Of a stretch of DNA of 5,311 bases, positions 1-5,311 are shown in pieces. The position numbers were made by a program, and so were the translations under genes. Source of the stretch: an uncultured Collinsella sp. (GTDB lineage: Bacteria; Actinomycetota; Coriobacteriia; Coriobacteriales; Coriobacteriaceae); contig URVF01000115.1 in assembly GCA_900551185.1 (NCBI GenBank), forward strand, positions 1 through 5,311, in the 5' to 3' direction. Below the pieces are notes generated by a model. The model was not told where the DNA came from and searched no databases. It worked only from the letters and a program-made list of their open reading frames with translations. Positions within the stretch are counted from its first letter, which is position 1, and every line of letters begins with the position of its first letter.

Positions 1-47
1 GAGATCATGCCTAGTCTCGTGGGCTCGGAGATGTGTATAAGAGACAG
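1..47. other. Nextera P7-side adapter with i7 index (artefact)
   Basis: This is not genomic DNA. Bases 1-5 (GAGAT) match the end of the P7 flow-cell primer. Bases 6-13 (CATGCCTA) occupy the index slot and match, from memory, Nextera index N706. Bases 14-28 are the read-2 adapter, and bases 29-47 are the 19-base Tn5 mosaic end. Translated in the plus frame from position 7, the adapter gives a peptide containing MCIRDR, a common adapter contaminant in protein databases. The genome starts at base 48. Confidence 0.98.
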
Positions 48-1199
48 ATGCGGTACGCAGCCATCGGTGGAGATATCGCACGTTGACTCAATGACATCTG
101 TATCGAGAAGGCCGGGGATGGCGCCATTGTTGGGGGTGCACAGGATCATCTGCTGCGTCTTGCCAGAGCGAGCAATATCCATGAAACGGAGCGCGACACC
201 TGCGTATCCGCCAGCATCTTTGCCGTACACGTCAAACGTCCACGGCTTGTCGCGATGAATACCCGTCTCGGCCGCCATGTAGTTGTTTTCGCGCATTCCG
301 TACCACTTCTCAAAGCACGCGAGGCCCTTTTCGAAGTCGTTCTCAATATCGATAGATGCAAGTTCGCTCGTCATTTCTCGATTAATTTCTTCGATTAGTT
401 CGCCGCGCGTCTGGGGCGAAGAGAGAACGTTGGCAACGGCGCGCTCGCGATAGTAGAAATAGTATAGGTACTCATTTGGCACGCATCCGCGATTTAGAAC
501 GAGATCCTTCTCGAAGAACCTAAGATCTGTATGAGCATATGCCCCGTCGTCGTGGATCAAGTCGGACATGATGTCCTCGCCGTCAACCGTCACATTGCGG
601 AAGAACGAGAGGTGGTTGAGTCCATAGCACTCGCCCTGAACCGATGCGGGATCAACGCCTTTATACTCGGCAAACTGATGCAACATGCCCGAGGGGGCAT
701 CGCAAATGCCATAAGTAAAATCATAGCCCATATCGCGTAGGGCCTGAGATACGACGCCAGCGGGATTAGTAAAGTTAAACACCTTGACACCCGGCTTTGC
801 GTACTTCTTGATTAACTCGCAATACGAAGCAAGCGTAGGGACGGAGCGCATGGCAAAAGACACGCCGGCTGCGCCAGTCGTCTCTTGGCCAAGAACCCCA
901 TGCGAAAGAGCAATGCGCTCATCGCGAACGCGCATATGGTCCCCACCGACGCGAATCGTCGTGATCACATAATCGGCGTCCTTAACAGCCTCGACTGCAT
1001 CGCCCGTCAGTGAAAAATTAAGCGTGGGGCAAAGCATGCCCGAGACATGGGCGGCAAGGCCACCGTAGATGCGCAGCTTCTCGGGATCATTGTCCATAAA
1101 CACAAGTTCGTCGATCCCAAGTGATGACGCCTGCTGGGCTATGCTCTTTGCCAAAAACATGGAGCGGACGCCACCGCCACCTATGACCGTAAGTTTCAT
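48..1199 (-). CDS. Glycoside hydrolase family 4 6-phospho-glucosidase (alpha or beta), C-terminus missing
   Basis: Cytoplasmic NAD- and metal-dependent enzyme expected to hydrolyse a disaccharide 6-phosphate delivered by a PTS. The 384 visible codons start at ATG 1199, preceded by a weak GGGGG ribosome site seven bases upstream. Visible features are the glycine-rich NAD loop VIGGGGVRS (residues 5-13), the acidic DND (36-38), IRVGG (82-86), GQETTG (104-109), NFTNPAG (142-148), the metal-ligand Cys166 in CDAP, His196 in GLNH, Tyr244 in PNEYL aligning with the catalytic tyrosine of the family, and NNGAIP (357-362). The family usually has about 430-450 residues, so roughly 50-60 are lost where the contig enters adapter. 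Substrate type is uncertain. CDxP and PNxYL resemble GlvA/MalH 6-phospho-alpha-glucosidases, while IRVGG and NFTNPAG resemble 6-phospho-beta-glucosidases. The alpha-glucoside-type permease nearby tips the balance towards alpha. Confidence 0.9.
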
Positions 1200-1248
1200 A
1201 TCGAAACCCCCAAATAACACATTCAATATTGCATGGTTCGCCTGTGTT

Positions 1249-1263
1249 TGGATATTGTATCCA
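1249..1263. promoter_or_regulatory. Candidate operator dyad covering a minus-strand -10 element of the GH4 gene
   Basis: The sequence TGGATA-TTG-TATCCA is a perfect inverted repeat with 6-base arms and a 3-base centre. Read on the minus strand it contains TACAAT (1259-1254), a 5-of-6 match to the -10 consensus, which would place transcription of the GH4 gene near 1247. No good -35 lies at the right distance, since the region 1277-1282 reads GGGAAG. A repressor bound here would block RNA polymerase. The adjacent RpiR protein is the obvious candidate, but that is inference. Confidence 0.4.
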
Positions 1264-1271
1264 GCATGAAG

Positions 1272-1346
1272 GGCCGCTTCCCGCCCCGGCTGCAAGGCGG
1301 GAAAGGAATTCCCCAAGGAGTTATTATTTACGCAACGGAAGCGGCC
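1272..1346 (+). other. Competing inverted repeats in the presumed leader of the RpiR gene
   Basis: GGCCGCTTCC (1272-1281) is perfectly complementary to GGAAGCGGCC (1337-1346), giving a 10-base stem. The overlapping block TTCCCGCC (1278-1285) is also perfectly complementary to GGCGGGAA at 1296-1303, giving an 8-base stem with a 10-base loop, and to a second GGCGGGAA at 1357-1364 that reaches into the ribosome site. These pairings share bases 1278-1281 and cannot all form together. Whether they act as RNA structure or as DNA binding sites cannot be told from sequence. No T-tract follows the hairpin, so simple attenuation is not supported. Confidence 0.4.
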
Positions 1347-1361
1347 ATACACGTCCGGCGG

Positions 1362-1368
1362 GAAGGGG
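1362..1368 (+). promoter_or_regulatory. Ribosome binding site of the RpiR gene
   Basis: GAAGGGG lies five bases before the ATG at 1374 and supports that start over the open frame beginning at 1233. It overlaps a GGCGGGAA block (1357-1364) that can pair with 1278-1285. A better Shine-Dalgarno core, AAGGAG at 1315-1320, is not followed by an ATG, GTG or TTG at working distance. Confidence 0.55.
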
Positions 1369-1373
1369 CACCG

Positions 1374-2126
1374 ATGGTTGATAAAAAGCAGATTTCCAAG
1401 CTCTACTCAGCCGCAAAGCTATCCGAAACCGAGCAAAGCGTACTCGAATACCTGCTCAACAATATCGACACCCTCGATGATATTGGCATAAAACCCGTCG
1501 CCATGGCATGCTTCACCAGCATGACGACAGTCATCAGGCTTTCGAAAAAGCTCGGCTACCGTGGCTACCGCGAAATGATGTACGATCTCAAGCACCTTCA
1601 GCATGTCTCCCGCGAAATGAATCAATCACTCAAAGACAGTAGCGTCCACTTCGTATGCCACACCGGAGATGTAGACGTATTCATCGCCGCACTGCATCGC
1701 AACAGAATGATCGGAGTAAACGGAGAGGGCTTCTCACGCATCGTTGCGCAGTACATGGCGACCAAGCTCGTTGGACTTGGCTTTTTGGCCGTCATACAGG
1801 ACTTCCTAGAAACCGATCAGTTTGTCGAATCCAACCGAAATACGCTCAGCTGCATGATGCTCATATCCAAATCGGGCCAGACAGAAGCCATCCTGGAAAC
1901 CGCAAGGGCATGCCACGACGCGGGCATTACGACCCTCGCGTTTACCGGCAACGAAGACAGCGAGCTCGCCAAGACGGCAGACGCGATCTTTACGATACAT
2001 GACGATCACCCAATGGATCTTAAGAACGTTAAGCCTAACTGCTTTACCGGAAGTTGTATTCTCGCATTCGAAGAACTATTGAGTATCTGCCTTGACAATC
2101 TAAAACAAGAAGGCCTGGCCCCCTAA
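1374..2126 (+). CDS. RpiR/MurR-family transcriptional regulator (HTH plus SIS domain)
   Basis: DNA-binding regulator of 250 residues, expected to sense a phosphosugar and control the neighbouring permease and hydrolase genes. Residues about 1-77 form the HTH_6 domain. The recognition part, around TTVIRLSKKLGYRGY (residues 51-65), has the family pattern of a TVxR helix followed by LGxxGxxE. Residues about 100-240 form the SIS phosphosugar-binding fold, with GVNGEGFS (114-121) and the signature ISKSGQTE (164-171). The start at 1374 places the HTH where the family has it. Longer starts add a GC-rich leader without homology. The gene is divergent from the GH4 gene and converges on the PTS gene. 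Two sampled 60-base lines (1441-1500 and 1981-2040) are only about 42-45% GC, well below the feoB lines sampled. The real effector and the direction of control (repressor or activator) cannot be read from the sequence. Confidence 0.92.
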   Translation: MVDKKQISKLYSAAKLSETEQSVLEYLLNNIDTLDDIGIKPVAMACFTSMTTVIRLSKKLGYRGYREMMYDLKHLQHVSREMNQSLKDSSVHFVCHTGDVDVFIAALHRNRMIGVNGEGFSRIVAQYMATKLVGLGFLAVIQDFLETDQFVESNRNTLSCMMLISKSGQTEAILETARACHDAGITTLAFTGNEDSELAKTADAIFTIHDDHPMDLKNVKPNCFTGSCILAFEELLSICLDNLKQEGLAP

Positions 2127-2188
2127 ATCATGCGATAGGAAGCCAAGCCCTGGAATTGCGCTATGCAATTGAAAGCCACTTGCGCGTT
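2127..2188. terminator. Convergent gap with only a weak hairpin
   Basis: These 62 bases separate the stop codons of the regulator (plus) and the permease (minus). AATTGC (2154-2159) and GCAATT (2165-2170) can form a 6-base stem with a 5-base loop on either strand. The stem is AT-rich and is not directly followed by a T-run on either strand. It is a poor intrinsic terminator, so termination here may be inefficient or Rho-dependent. Confidence 0.25.
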
Positions 2189-3853
2189 TTACTCGTCACC
2201 GAGAACTTCGTGCACCTCAGAAGCGACTTCGCCGACACGAGGACCGTAAATGACCTGGATTGCCTTGTCGCTCAGGCGGATAACGCCCATAGCTTCAAGA
2301 TTCTTGGTGAACACCTCGTCGTCTGCAACCTTAGAACCATCCTTGACAATCACGCGAAGACGTGAGATGCAGTTGTCAAGATCATCAATGTTTTCAGCTC
2401 CACCAAGCGCTTCGACAATGCCAACAGCAAGCGCGCTGTCCTTGGTCGCACGGCCCTGGACTGCCTTCTCGGGAGTGCCATCAGACTCGCCCTTTGCCTC
2501 AGCGGCCTTTGCCTCGAACTCGGCTCTGCTGTTGATCAACTCAATATCGTCACCATCGTCTCGACCGGGCGTCTTGATATCGAACTTAGTAATAAAGAAC
2601 CGGAAGAGGAAGAAAGCTGCCAGGAAAAAGGCGGGGAGCAGGATAAGGTACGGAAGCAGATTAAGCTTCTCGGGGCGGAATAAGAATGGGATCAGGTCCT
2701 TGATATTTCCCTGGTACACCGAAACGCCCATTGCCTCCGAGAGAACTTCACCCAGTCCGGAAAGCGGAGCGTAAACGCCAAAGTAGAGCCAGGGGGCGGC
2801 AAACAGGAACGTAAAGAGAATAGGCTCCGTAACGCCAAAGAAAACAGTCGAAATCACTGTGGGGATTAAAAGACCAGCAACCTTCTTGCGGTTCTGGGGC
2901 TTGGCACAAGACCACATAGCAAGGGCGATGCCCGGGAACAACGCGTAATCGTTAATGCCATAGCCAGCCATGAAGGCCCTAACCAAGAGCTTGTCACTGC
3001 TGGGAGAAGCGAGCTGTGCAAGCTGAATGGCGCTATTGCCCACCACGCGCGTTCCATCGACGACCATGGAGCCGCCAAGCTCAGTCCAATACATGGGCGT
3101 CTCGAGCAGCGGATGCAAGCCAAACGGCACAAGGCTCTCGAGCACCCAGCGATAGACAAACGTACCGACCAGACCGGAGCCTTTCACGAACGTCGCAATA
3201 CCCGAGAAGCATCCACCGATGACGGGCCAGACGAAGTACATGATGCCGCCCAGGATGCCACCGGCGACCAGCGATACAATGGGGACGGTTCGACTGCCCG
3301 CAAAAAACGCCAGCGCCGTTGGAAGCTTGGTCTTGTAAAAACGGCCGGTGATCCAGGCGACCAGGCAGCCCACGATAATGCCGCCAAAGACACCAGAGCT
3401 GTAGCCAAAAAAGCCGAGCGAGGTAGTGTAGAGTGCGGACTGCTCACTCGCCTGAATGGACGTAAGGCCGACCTTCTGAAGAGCTTCCACCGTTGTATTG
3501 TCGGCAGCCAAGCCAGCTGCTCCAAGCAGAATCTCAACCGTCTTGAGCATGGTGAGATAGCAGACAAGGGCAGAAAAGGCAGCCCAGCCCTTCTCTTTGC
3601 GAGACAAGGAGAAGGCGCAGCCGACGGCAAACAAAACACCGAGGTTTCCAATGATTACCTCGCCGAGACCCTTAAATACCGAGAAGAACGTAAAGAGCGG
3701 CGAAGCGGCATACCAGTCCCAATTAACGCCAAGGGACACAAGGGTCAGTTCGGTCGTAAAAACGCTACCGATACCCAAAAAGAGACCGGAAATGGCAATG
3801 AGCGTAATCGGAACGAGCATTGCCTTTCCGAACGATTGGAATTTTTCTTTCAT
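2189..3853 (-). CDS. PTS permease EIICB, glucose superfamily, alpha-glucoside (GlvC/MalP-like) type
   Basis: Inner-membrane sugar transporter of 554 residues that imports and phosphorylates a sugar, probably an alpha-linked disaccharide. The EIIC domain spans about residues 1-425. It has hydrophobic segments near 11-33, 66-83, 90-112, 145-170, 190-214 and 325-360 and a last one near 400-421. The superfamily motif GVTEPILFTF is at 340-349 and GLHP at 245-248. A linker starting KTPGRDD (427-433) resembles the GlvC linker. The EIIB domain (about 470-554) carries the phosphocysteine Cys495 in NCISRLR. No EIIA domain is present, so a separate EIIA must donate phosphate. The start at 3853 has a strong AGGAGG six bases upstream. 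The frame stays open to 3985, but that extension runs through the promoter and lacks homology. Glucose, maltose or another glucoside cannot be separated with certainty. Confidence 0.92.
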   Translation of the reverse strand: MKEKFQSFGKAMLVPITLIAISGLFLGIGSVFTTELTLVSLGVNWDWYAASPLFTFFSVFKGLGEVIIGNLGVLFAVGCAFSLSRKEKGWAAFSALVCYLTMLKTVEILLGAAGLAADNTTVEALQKVGLTSIQASEQSALYTTSLGFFGYSSGVFGGIIVGCLVAWITGRFYKTKLPTALAFFAGSRTVPIVSLVAGGILGGIMYFVWPVIGGCFSGIATFVKGSGLVGTFVYRWVLESLVPFGLHPLLETPMYWTELGGSMVVDGTRVVGNSAIQLAQLASPSSDKLLVRAFMAGYGINDYALFPGIALAMWSCAKPQNRKKVAGLLIPTVISTVFFGVTEPILFTFLFAAPWLYFGVYAPLSGLGEVLSEAMGVSVYQGNIKDLIPFLFRPEKLNLLPYLILLPAFFLAAFFLFRFFITKFDIKTPGRDDGDDIELINSRAEFEAKAAEAKGESDGTPEKAVQGRATKDSALAVGIVEALGGAENIDDLDNCISRLRVIVKDGSKVADDEVFTKNLEAMGVIRLSDKAIQVIYGPRVGEVASEVHEVLGDE

Positions 3854-3859
3854 CAATTC

Positions 3860-3865
3860 CCTCCT
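3860..3865 (-). promoter_or_regulatory. Ribosome binding site of the PTS gene
   Basis: Read on the minus strand, AGGAGG ends six bases before the ATG at 3853. This near-perfect Shine-Dalgarno site decides the start and excludes the longer in-frame start at 3985. Confidence 0.85.
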
Positions 3866-3885
3866 CAATGAGCCTCTACAAACGG

Positions 3886-3939
3886 CTATTGCACCCCACG
3901 TCCCCACACAGGCGAAACGGAAGATATGTTCGGCAATAG
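3886..3939 (-). other. Possible long-loop hairpin in the PTS leader
   Basis: GCAATAG (3933-3939) and CTATTGC (3886-3892) are perfect 7-base complements separated by 40 bases. They lie just inside the transcript predicted from the promoter at 3950-3978 and end about 20 bases before the ribosome site. The loop contains a near-repeat, GTGGGGA followed by CGTGGGG on the minus strand. No T-run follows, and no BglG-type antiterminator gene is visible, so any role is speculative. Confidence 0.25.
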
Positions 3940-3949
3940 ACACAAAGTG

Positions 3950-3978
3950 ATTGTAGAAAGGGGCACAAAAAATGTGCA
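3950..3978 (-). promoter_or_regulatory. Probable promoter of the PTS gene
   Basis: On the minus strand, TGCACA (3978-3973, 4 of 6 to the -35 consensus) and TACAAT (3955-3950, 5 of 6 to the -10 consensus) are separated by exactly 17 bases. Transcription would begin near 3943, giving a leader of about 90 bases before the ATG at 3853. Confidence 0.6.
3963..3977. promoter_or_regulatory. Candidate operator dyad inside the PTS promoter
   Basis: GCACA-AAAAA-TGTGC is a perfect inverted repeat with 5-base arms. It overlaps the -35 element and most of the spacer of the predicted PTS promoter, a typical place for a repressor site. It does not resemble the dyad at 1249-1263, so a common regulator is not shown. 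Confidence 0.4.
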
Positions 3979-4000
3979 TCGGCATCGCGTAATGCGGTTA

Positions 4001-4066
4001 AATCGACCGACGATTGCAAGTATTTACGAATCCGTAAACGGCAGCAAATAGGCAGCGAACGGCAAC
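4001..4066. promoter_or_regulatory. Upstream dyads and phased short repeats before the PTS promoter
   Basis: Two further inverted repeats occur here: AATCG-N5-CGATT (4001-4015) and TTTACG-AATC-CGTAAA (4023-4038). They are followed by three near-identical hexamers, GGCAGC at 4040, GGCAGC at 4051 and GGCAAC at 4061, spaced 11 and 10 bases apart, about one helical turn. They lie roughly 20-90 bases upstream of the -35 element, where activator or auxiliary repressor sites would sit. Short repeats like these can arise by chance. Confidence 0.3.
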
Positions 4067-4167
4067 CTGCAGCGTAGGATAGTCCCCGCAGGCCGACAAT
4101 TACCGGTATTTTGGCTCATATTTGTTGAATTGTTGCTCGCCCAAAAGCACGGAGCATCAACGCGCCC

Positions 4168-5262
4168 CTAAGCCAACCCCAGCAATATGCCCGCCGAATG
4201 CACGACAAACGCCACAATCCAGGCAACGGCGACCTGAAACGCGAATACAGCCACGGCATAGCGCGCGCCCAACTCGCTCTTGACGGCGCCGATTGCCGCC
4301 ACACAAGGCGGGTACAGCAACGTAAAGACCAAGAACACGTAGGCGGTAAACGGCGAAAACATGGTCGACAGCGCCGCGGGCGACGTTGCGCCCAAAAGCA
4401 CCGTGAGCGTCGAGATGACGCTCTCCTTGGCAATGAGCCCCGTGACGAGCGCCGTCGAGGCGCGCCAGTCGCCAAAGCCGAGCGGGGCCAACACCGGCGC
4501 GATGATGCTACCCAGACCGGCAAGCAGGCTTTGCGACTGGTCGGCGACCACGTTAAAGCGGATGTCGAACGTCTGAAGGAACCAGATGACCACGGTCGCG
4601 GCAAAGATAATGGTAAAGGCCTTGGTGATGAAGTCCTTGGCCTTATCCCATGCCAGCATCACCGTCGTCTTGACGCTCGGCAGGCGGTAATTGGGGAGCT
4701 CCATGATAAACGGCACCGGGTCGCCCTTAAATGCCGTGCGGTTAAGCACCAAAGCCGCGACGCAGCCGACCACGATACCGATCAGATAGAGCGAGACCAT
4801 GGCGGGAACCGTCGCCTGCGGGAAAAAAGCCCCGCACAGCAAGCCGTAAACCGGCAGCTTGGCTGAGCAGCTCATAAACGGCGTGAGCATGACCGTCATC
4901 TTGCGGTCGTGCTCGGATGGGAGCGTACGGGTCGACATGATAGCCGGCACGGTGCAGCCAAAGCCGACGAGCATGGGCACGAAACTGCGGCCCGACAGGC
5001 CAAAGCGACGCAACACCTTATCCATGACAAAGGCCACGCGCGCCATGTATCCGGAGTCTTCCAGAATGGAGAGGAACAAGAAGAGCACGACGATAATCGG
5101 TAGGAAGGTCAGCACGCTGCCCACACCCGTAAGTACGCCGTCGACAGCCAGTGAGCGCACCACGTCGTTGGTTCCGAATGCCTTGAGGCCCGCATCGGCC
5201 GAGGCGATGATGGCAGCGATACCGTCCTCCATGAGTCCCTGCAACGCCGCGCCGATCACGCC
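4168..5262 (-). CDS. feoB: Ferrous iron transport protein B, C-terminal membrane part (partial)
   Basis: Inner-membrane Fe(II) uptake protein. The 364 genomic codons cover most of the membrane domain down to the TAG stop at 4170-4168. The N-terminal G-protein domain and the start are beyond the contig end. Visible features, numbered from the first genomic codon, are the first Gate region with Cys103 in GFGCTVPAIMSTRT, the SCSAKLPVY motif with Cys132, the conserved FIMELPNYRLP segment, and the second Gate region with Cys320 in YPPCVAAIGAVKSELG. All three conserved cysteine positions are kept. Hydrophobic helices alternate throughout, and the final one ends just before the stop, so the C-terminus looks complete. 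The open frame continues upstream for five codons reading MYKRQ, but these are adapter and not protein. No feoA or feoC is visible. Two sampled 60-base lines are about 65-68% GC, higher than the sampled regulator lines. Confidence 0.95.
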   Translation of the reverse strand, partial: GVIGAALQGLMEDGIAAIIASADAGLKAFGTNDVVRSLAVDGVLTGVGSVLTFLPIIVVLFLFLSILEDSGYMARVAFVMDKVLRRFGLSGRSFVPMLVGFGCTVPAIMSTRTLPSEHDRKMTVMLTPFMSCSAKLPVYGLLCGAFFPQATVPAMVSLYLIGIVVGCVAALVLNRTAFKGDPVPFIMELPNYRLPSVKTTVMLAWDKAKDFITKAFTIIFAATVVIWFLQTFDIRFNVVADQSQSLLAGLGSIIAPVLAPLGFGDWRASTALVTGLIAKESVISTLTVLLGATSPAALSTMFSPFTAYVFLVFTLLYPPCVAAIGAVKSELGARYAVAVFAFQVAVAWIVAFVVHSAGILLGLA

Positions 5263-5311
5263 CTGTCTCTTATACACATCTGACGCTGCCGACGATCTTA
5301 CGCGTGTAGAT
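5263..5311. other. Nextera P5-side adapter with i5 index (artefact)
   Basis: Bases 5263-5281 are the Tn5 mosaic end CTGTCTCTTATACACATCT. Bases 5282-5295 are the read-1 adapter in reverse complement. Bases 5296-5303 (TCTTACGC) occupy the index slot and match, from memory, the reverse complement of index S517. Bases 5304-5311 (GTGTAGAT) begin the P5 primer complement. The genome ends at base 5262. Confidence 0.98.

Larger units (their letters stand above)
1200..1373. promoter_or_regulatory. Divergent control region between the GH4 gene and the RpiR regulator
   Basis: This 174-base gap must hold the promoters of both divergent genes. It has no supportable coding sequence: the plus frame stays open from 1233, but it lacks family homology before the ATG at 1374. 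The half nearest the GH4 gene is AT-rich and contains the palindrome CAATATTG (1224-1231) and the dyad at 1249-1263. The half nearest the regulator is GC-rich, with several complementary blocks and the palindrome GGAATTCC (1305-1312). A possible plus-strand promoter is TTGCAT (1229-1234) with TATTGT (1253-1258), spacer 18, but the match is poor. Confidence 0.7.
3854..4167. promoter_or_regulatory. Intergenic region between feoB and the PTS gene
   Basis: This 314-base stretch holds no gene I can support. Its PTS-proximal half carries the ribosome site, leader hairpin, promoter and dyads listed separately. In the feoB-proximal half I see only a dyad CCTGC (4066-4070) with GCAGG (4088-4092) and a 17-base loop, without a T-run. 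I therefore find no convincing intrinsic terminator after feoB. The distance and the strong promoter argue that the PTS gene is not in an operon with feoB. Confidence 0.6.

Noticed and set aside
3113..3871. 252-residue plus-strand open frame opposite the PTS gene
   Set aside because: It lies antisense to a well-supported EIICB gene, is rich in charged residues without recognisable motifs, and has no supporting ribosome site. It is a by-product of the codon use of the real gene.
3854..3985. Longer N-terminus for the PTS permease starting at 3985
   Set aside because: The extension would cross the predicted promoter and leader and has no family resemblance, while the ATG at 3853 has a near-perfect ribosome site and fits the family start.
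4005..4019. Catabolite-repression (cre) site upstream of the PTS promoter
   Set aside because: On the minus strand TTGCAATCG fits the first half of the consensus, but the second half fails at three fixed positions, so the match is not convincing.
4066..4092. Intrinsic terminator after feoB
   Set aside because: The arms are only five bases, the loop is 17 bases and no T-tract follows in the direction of feoB transcription.
4198..4866. 222-residue plus-strand open frame opposite feoB
   Set aside because: It is a highly basic, Arg/His/Asp-rich translation antisense to clear FeoB sequence, with no family resemblance.
29..5281. A 19-base inverted repeat flanking about 5.2 kb, like a composite Tn5-type transposon
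   Set aside because: The repeats are the engineered mosaic ends of the sequencing library. They are joined to read adapters, index and flow-cell primer sequence, and no transposase gene lies between them.

Overview
The window is an assembled contig whose two outer ends are Illumina Nextera adapter sequence, not genome. The biological insert is 48-5262. It holds one iron transporter gene and a small carbohydrate-uptake locus. The mix of a GlvC-like PTS permease, a family 4 phospho-glycosidase, an RpiR regulator and FeoB, with moderately high and uneven GC, suggests a gut anaerobe. My guess is a Coriobacteriia member such as Collinsella, but this rests on general character only and no marker gene is present.

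Layout from left to right: 1-47, P7-side adapter with an i7 index. 48-1199 (minus), a GH4 6-phospho-glucosidase cut off at its C-terminus by the contig end. 1200-1373, a divergent control region rich in inverted repeats. 1374-2126 (plus), an RpiR-family HTH-SIS regulator. 2127-2188, a short convergent gap without a convincing terminator. 2189-3853 (minus), a glucose-superfamily PTS EIICB permease of the alpha-glucoside type. 3854-4167, a non-coding stretch with a good promoter for the PTS gene and several dyads. 4168-5262 (minus), the membrane half of FeoB, cut off at its N-terminal side by the contig end. 5263-5311, P5-side adapter with an i5 index.

The three sugar genes form a plausible unit. 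The permease would import and phosphorylate a disaccharide, using an EIIA, EI and HPr encoded elsewhere. The GH4 enzyme would split the resulting disaccharide 6-phosphate in the cytoplasm. The RpiR protein would sense a phosphosugar through its SIS domain and control the locus. The permease and hydrolase lie on the same strand with the regulator between them on the opposite strand, so read-through from the permease would be antisense to the regulator. FeoB looks like an unrelated neighbour of higher GC.

I see no mobile element, CRISPR array, rRNA or tRNA. Nothing here is clearly a new biological system. The most interesting points are the mixed alpha/beta signature of the GH4 enzyme, the interleaved gene order, and the mutually exclusive pairings possible in the leader of the regulator.
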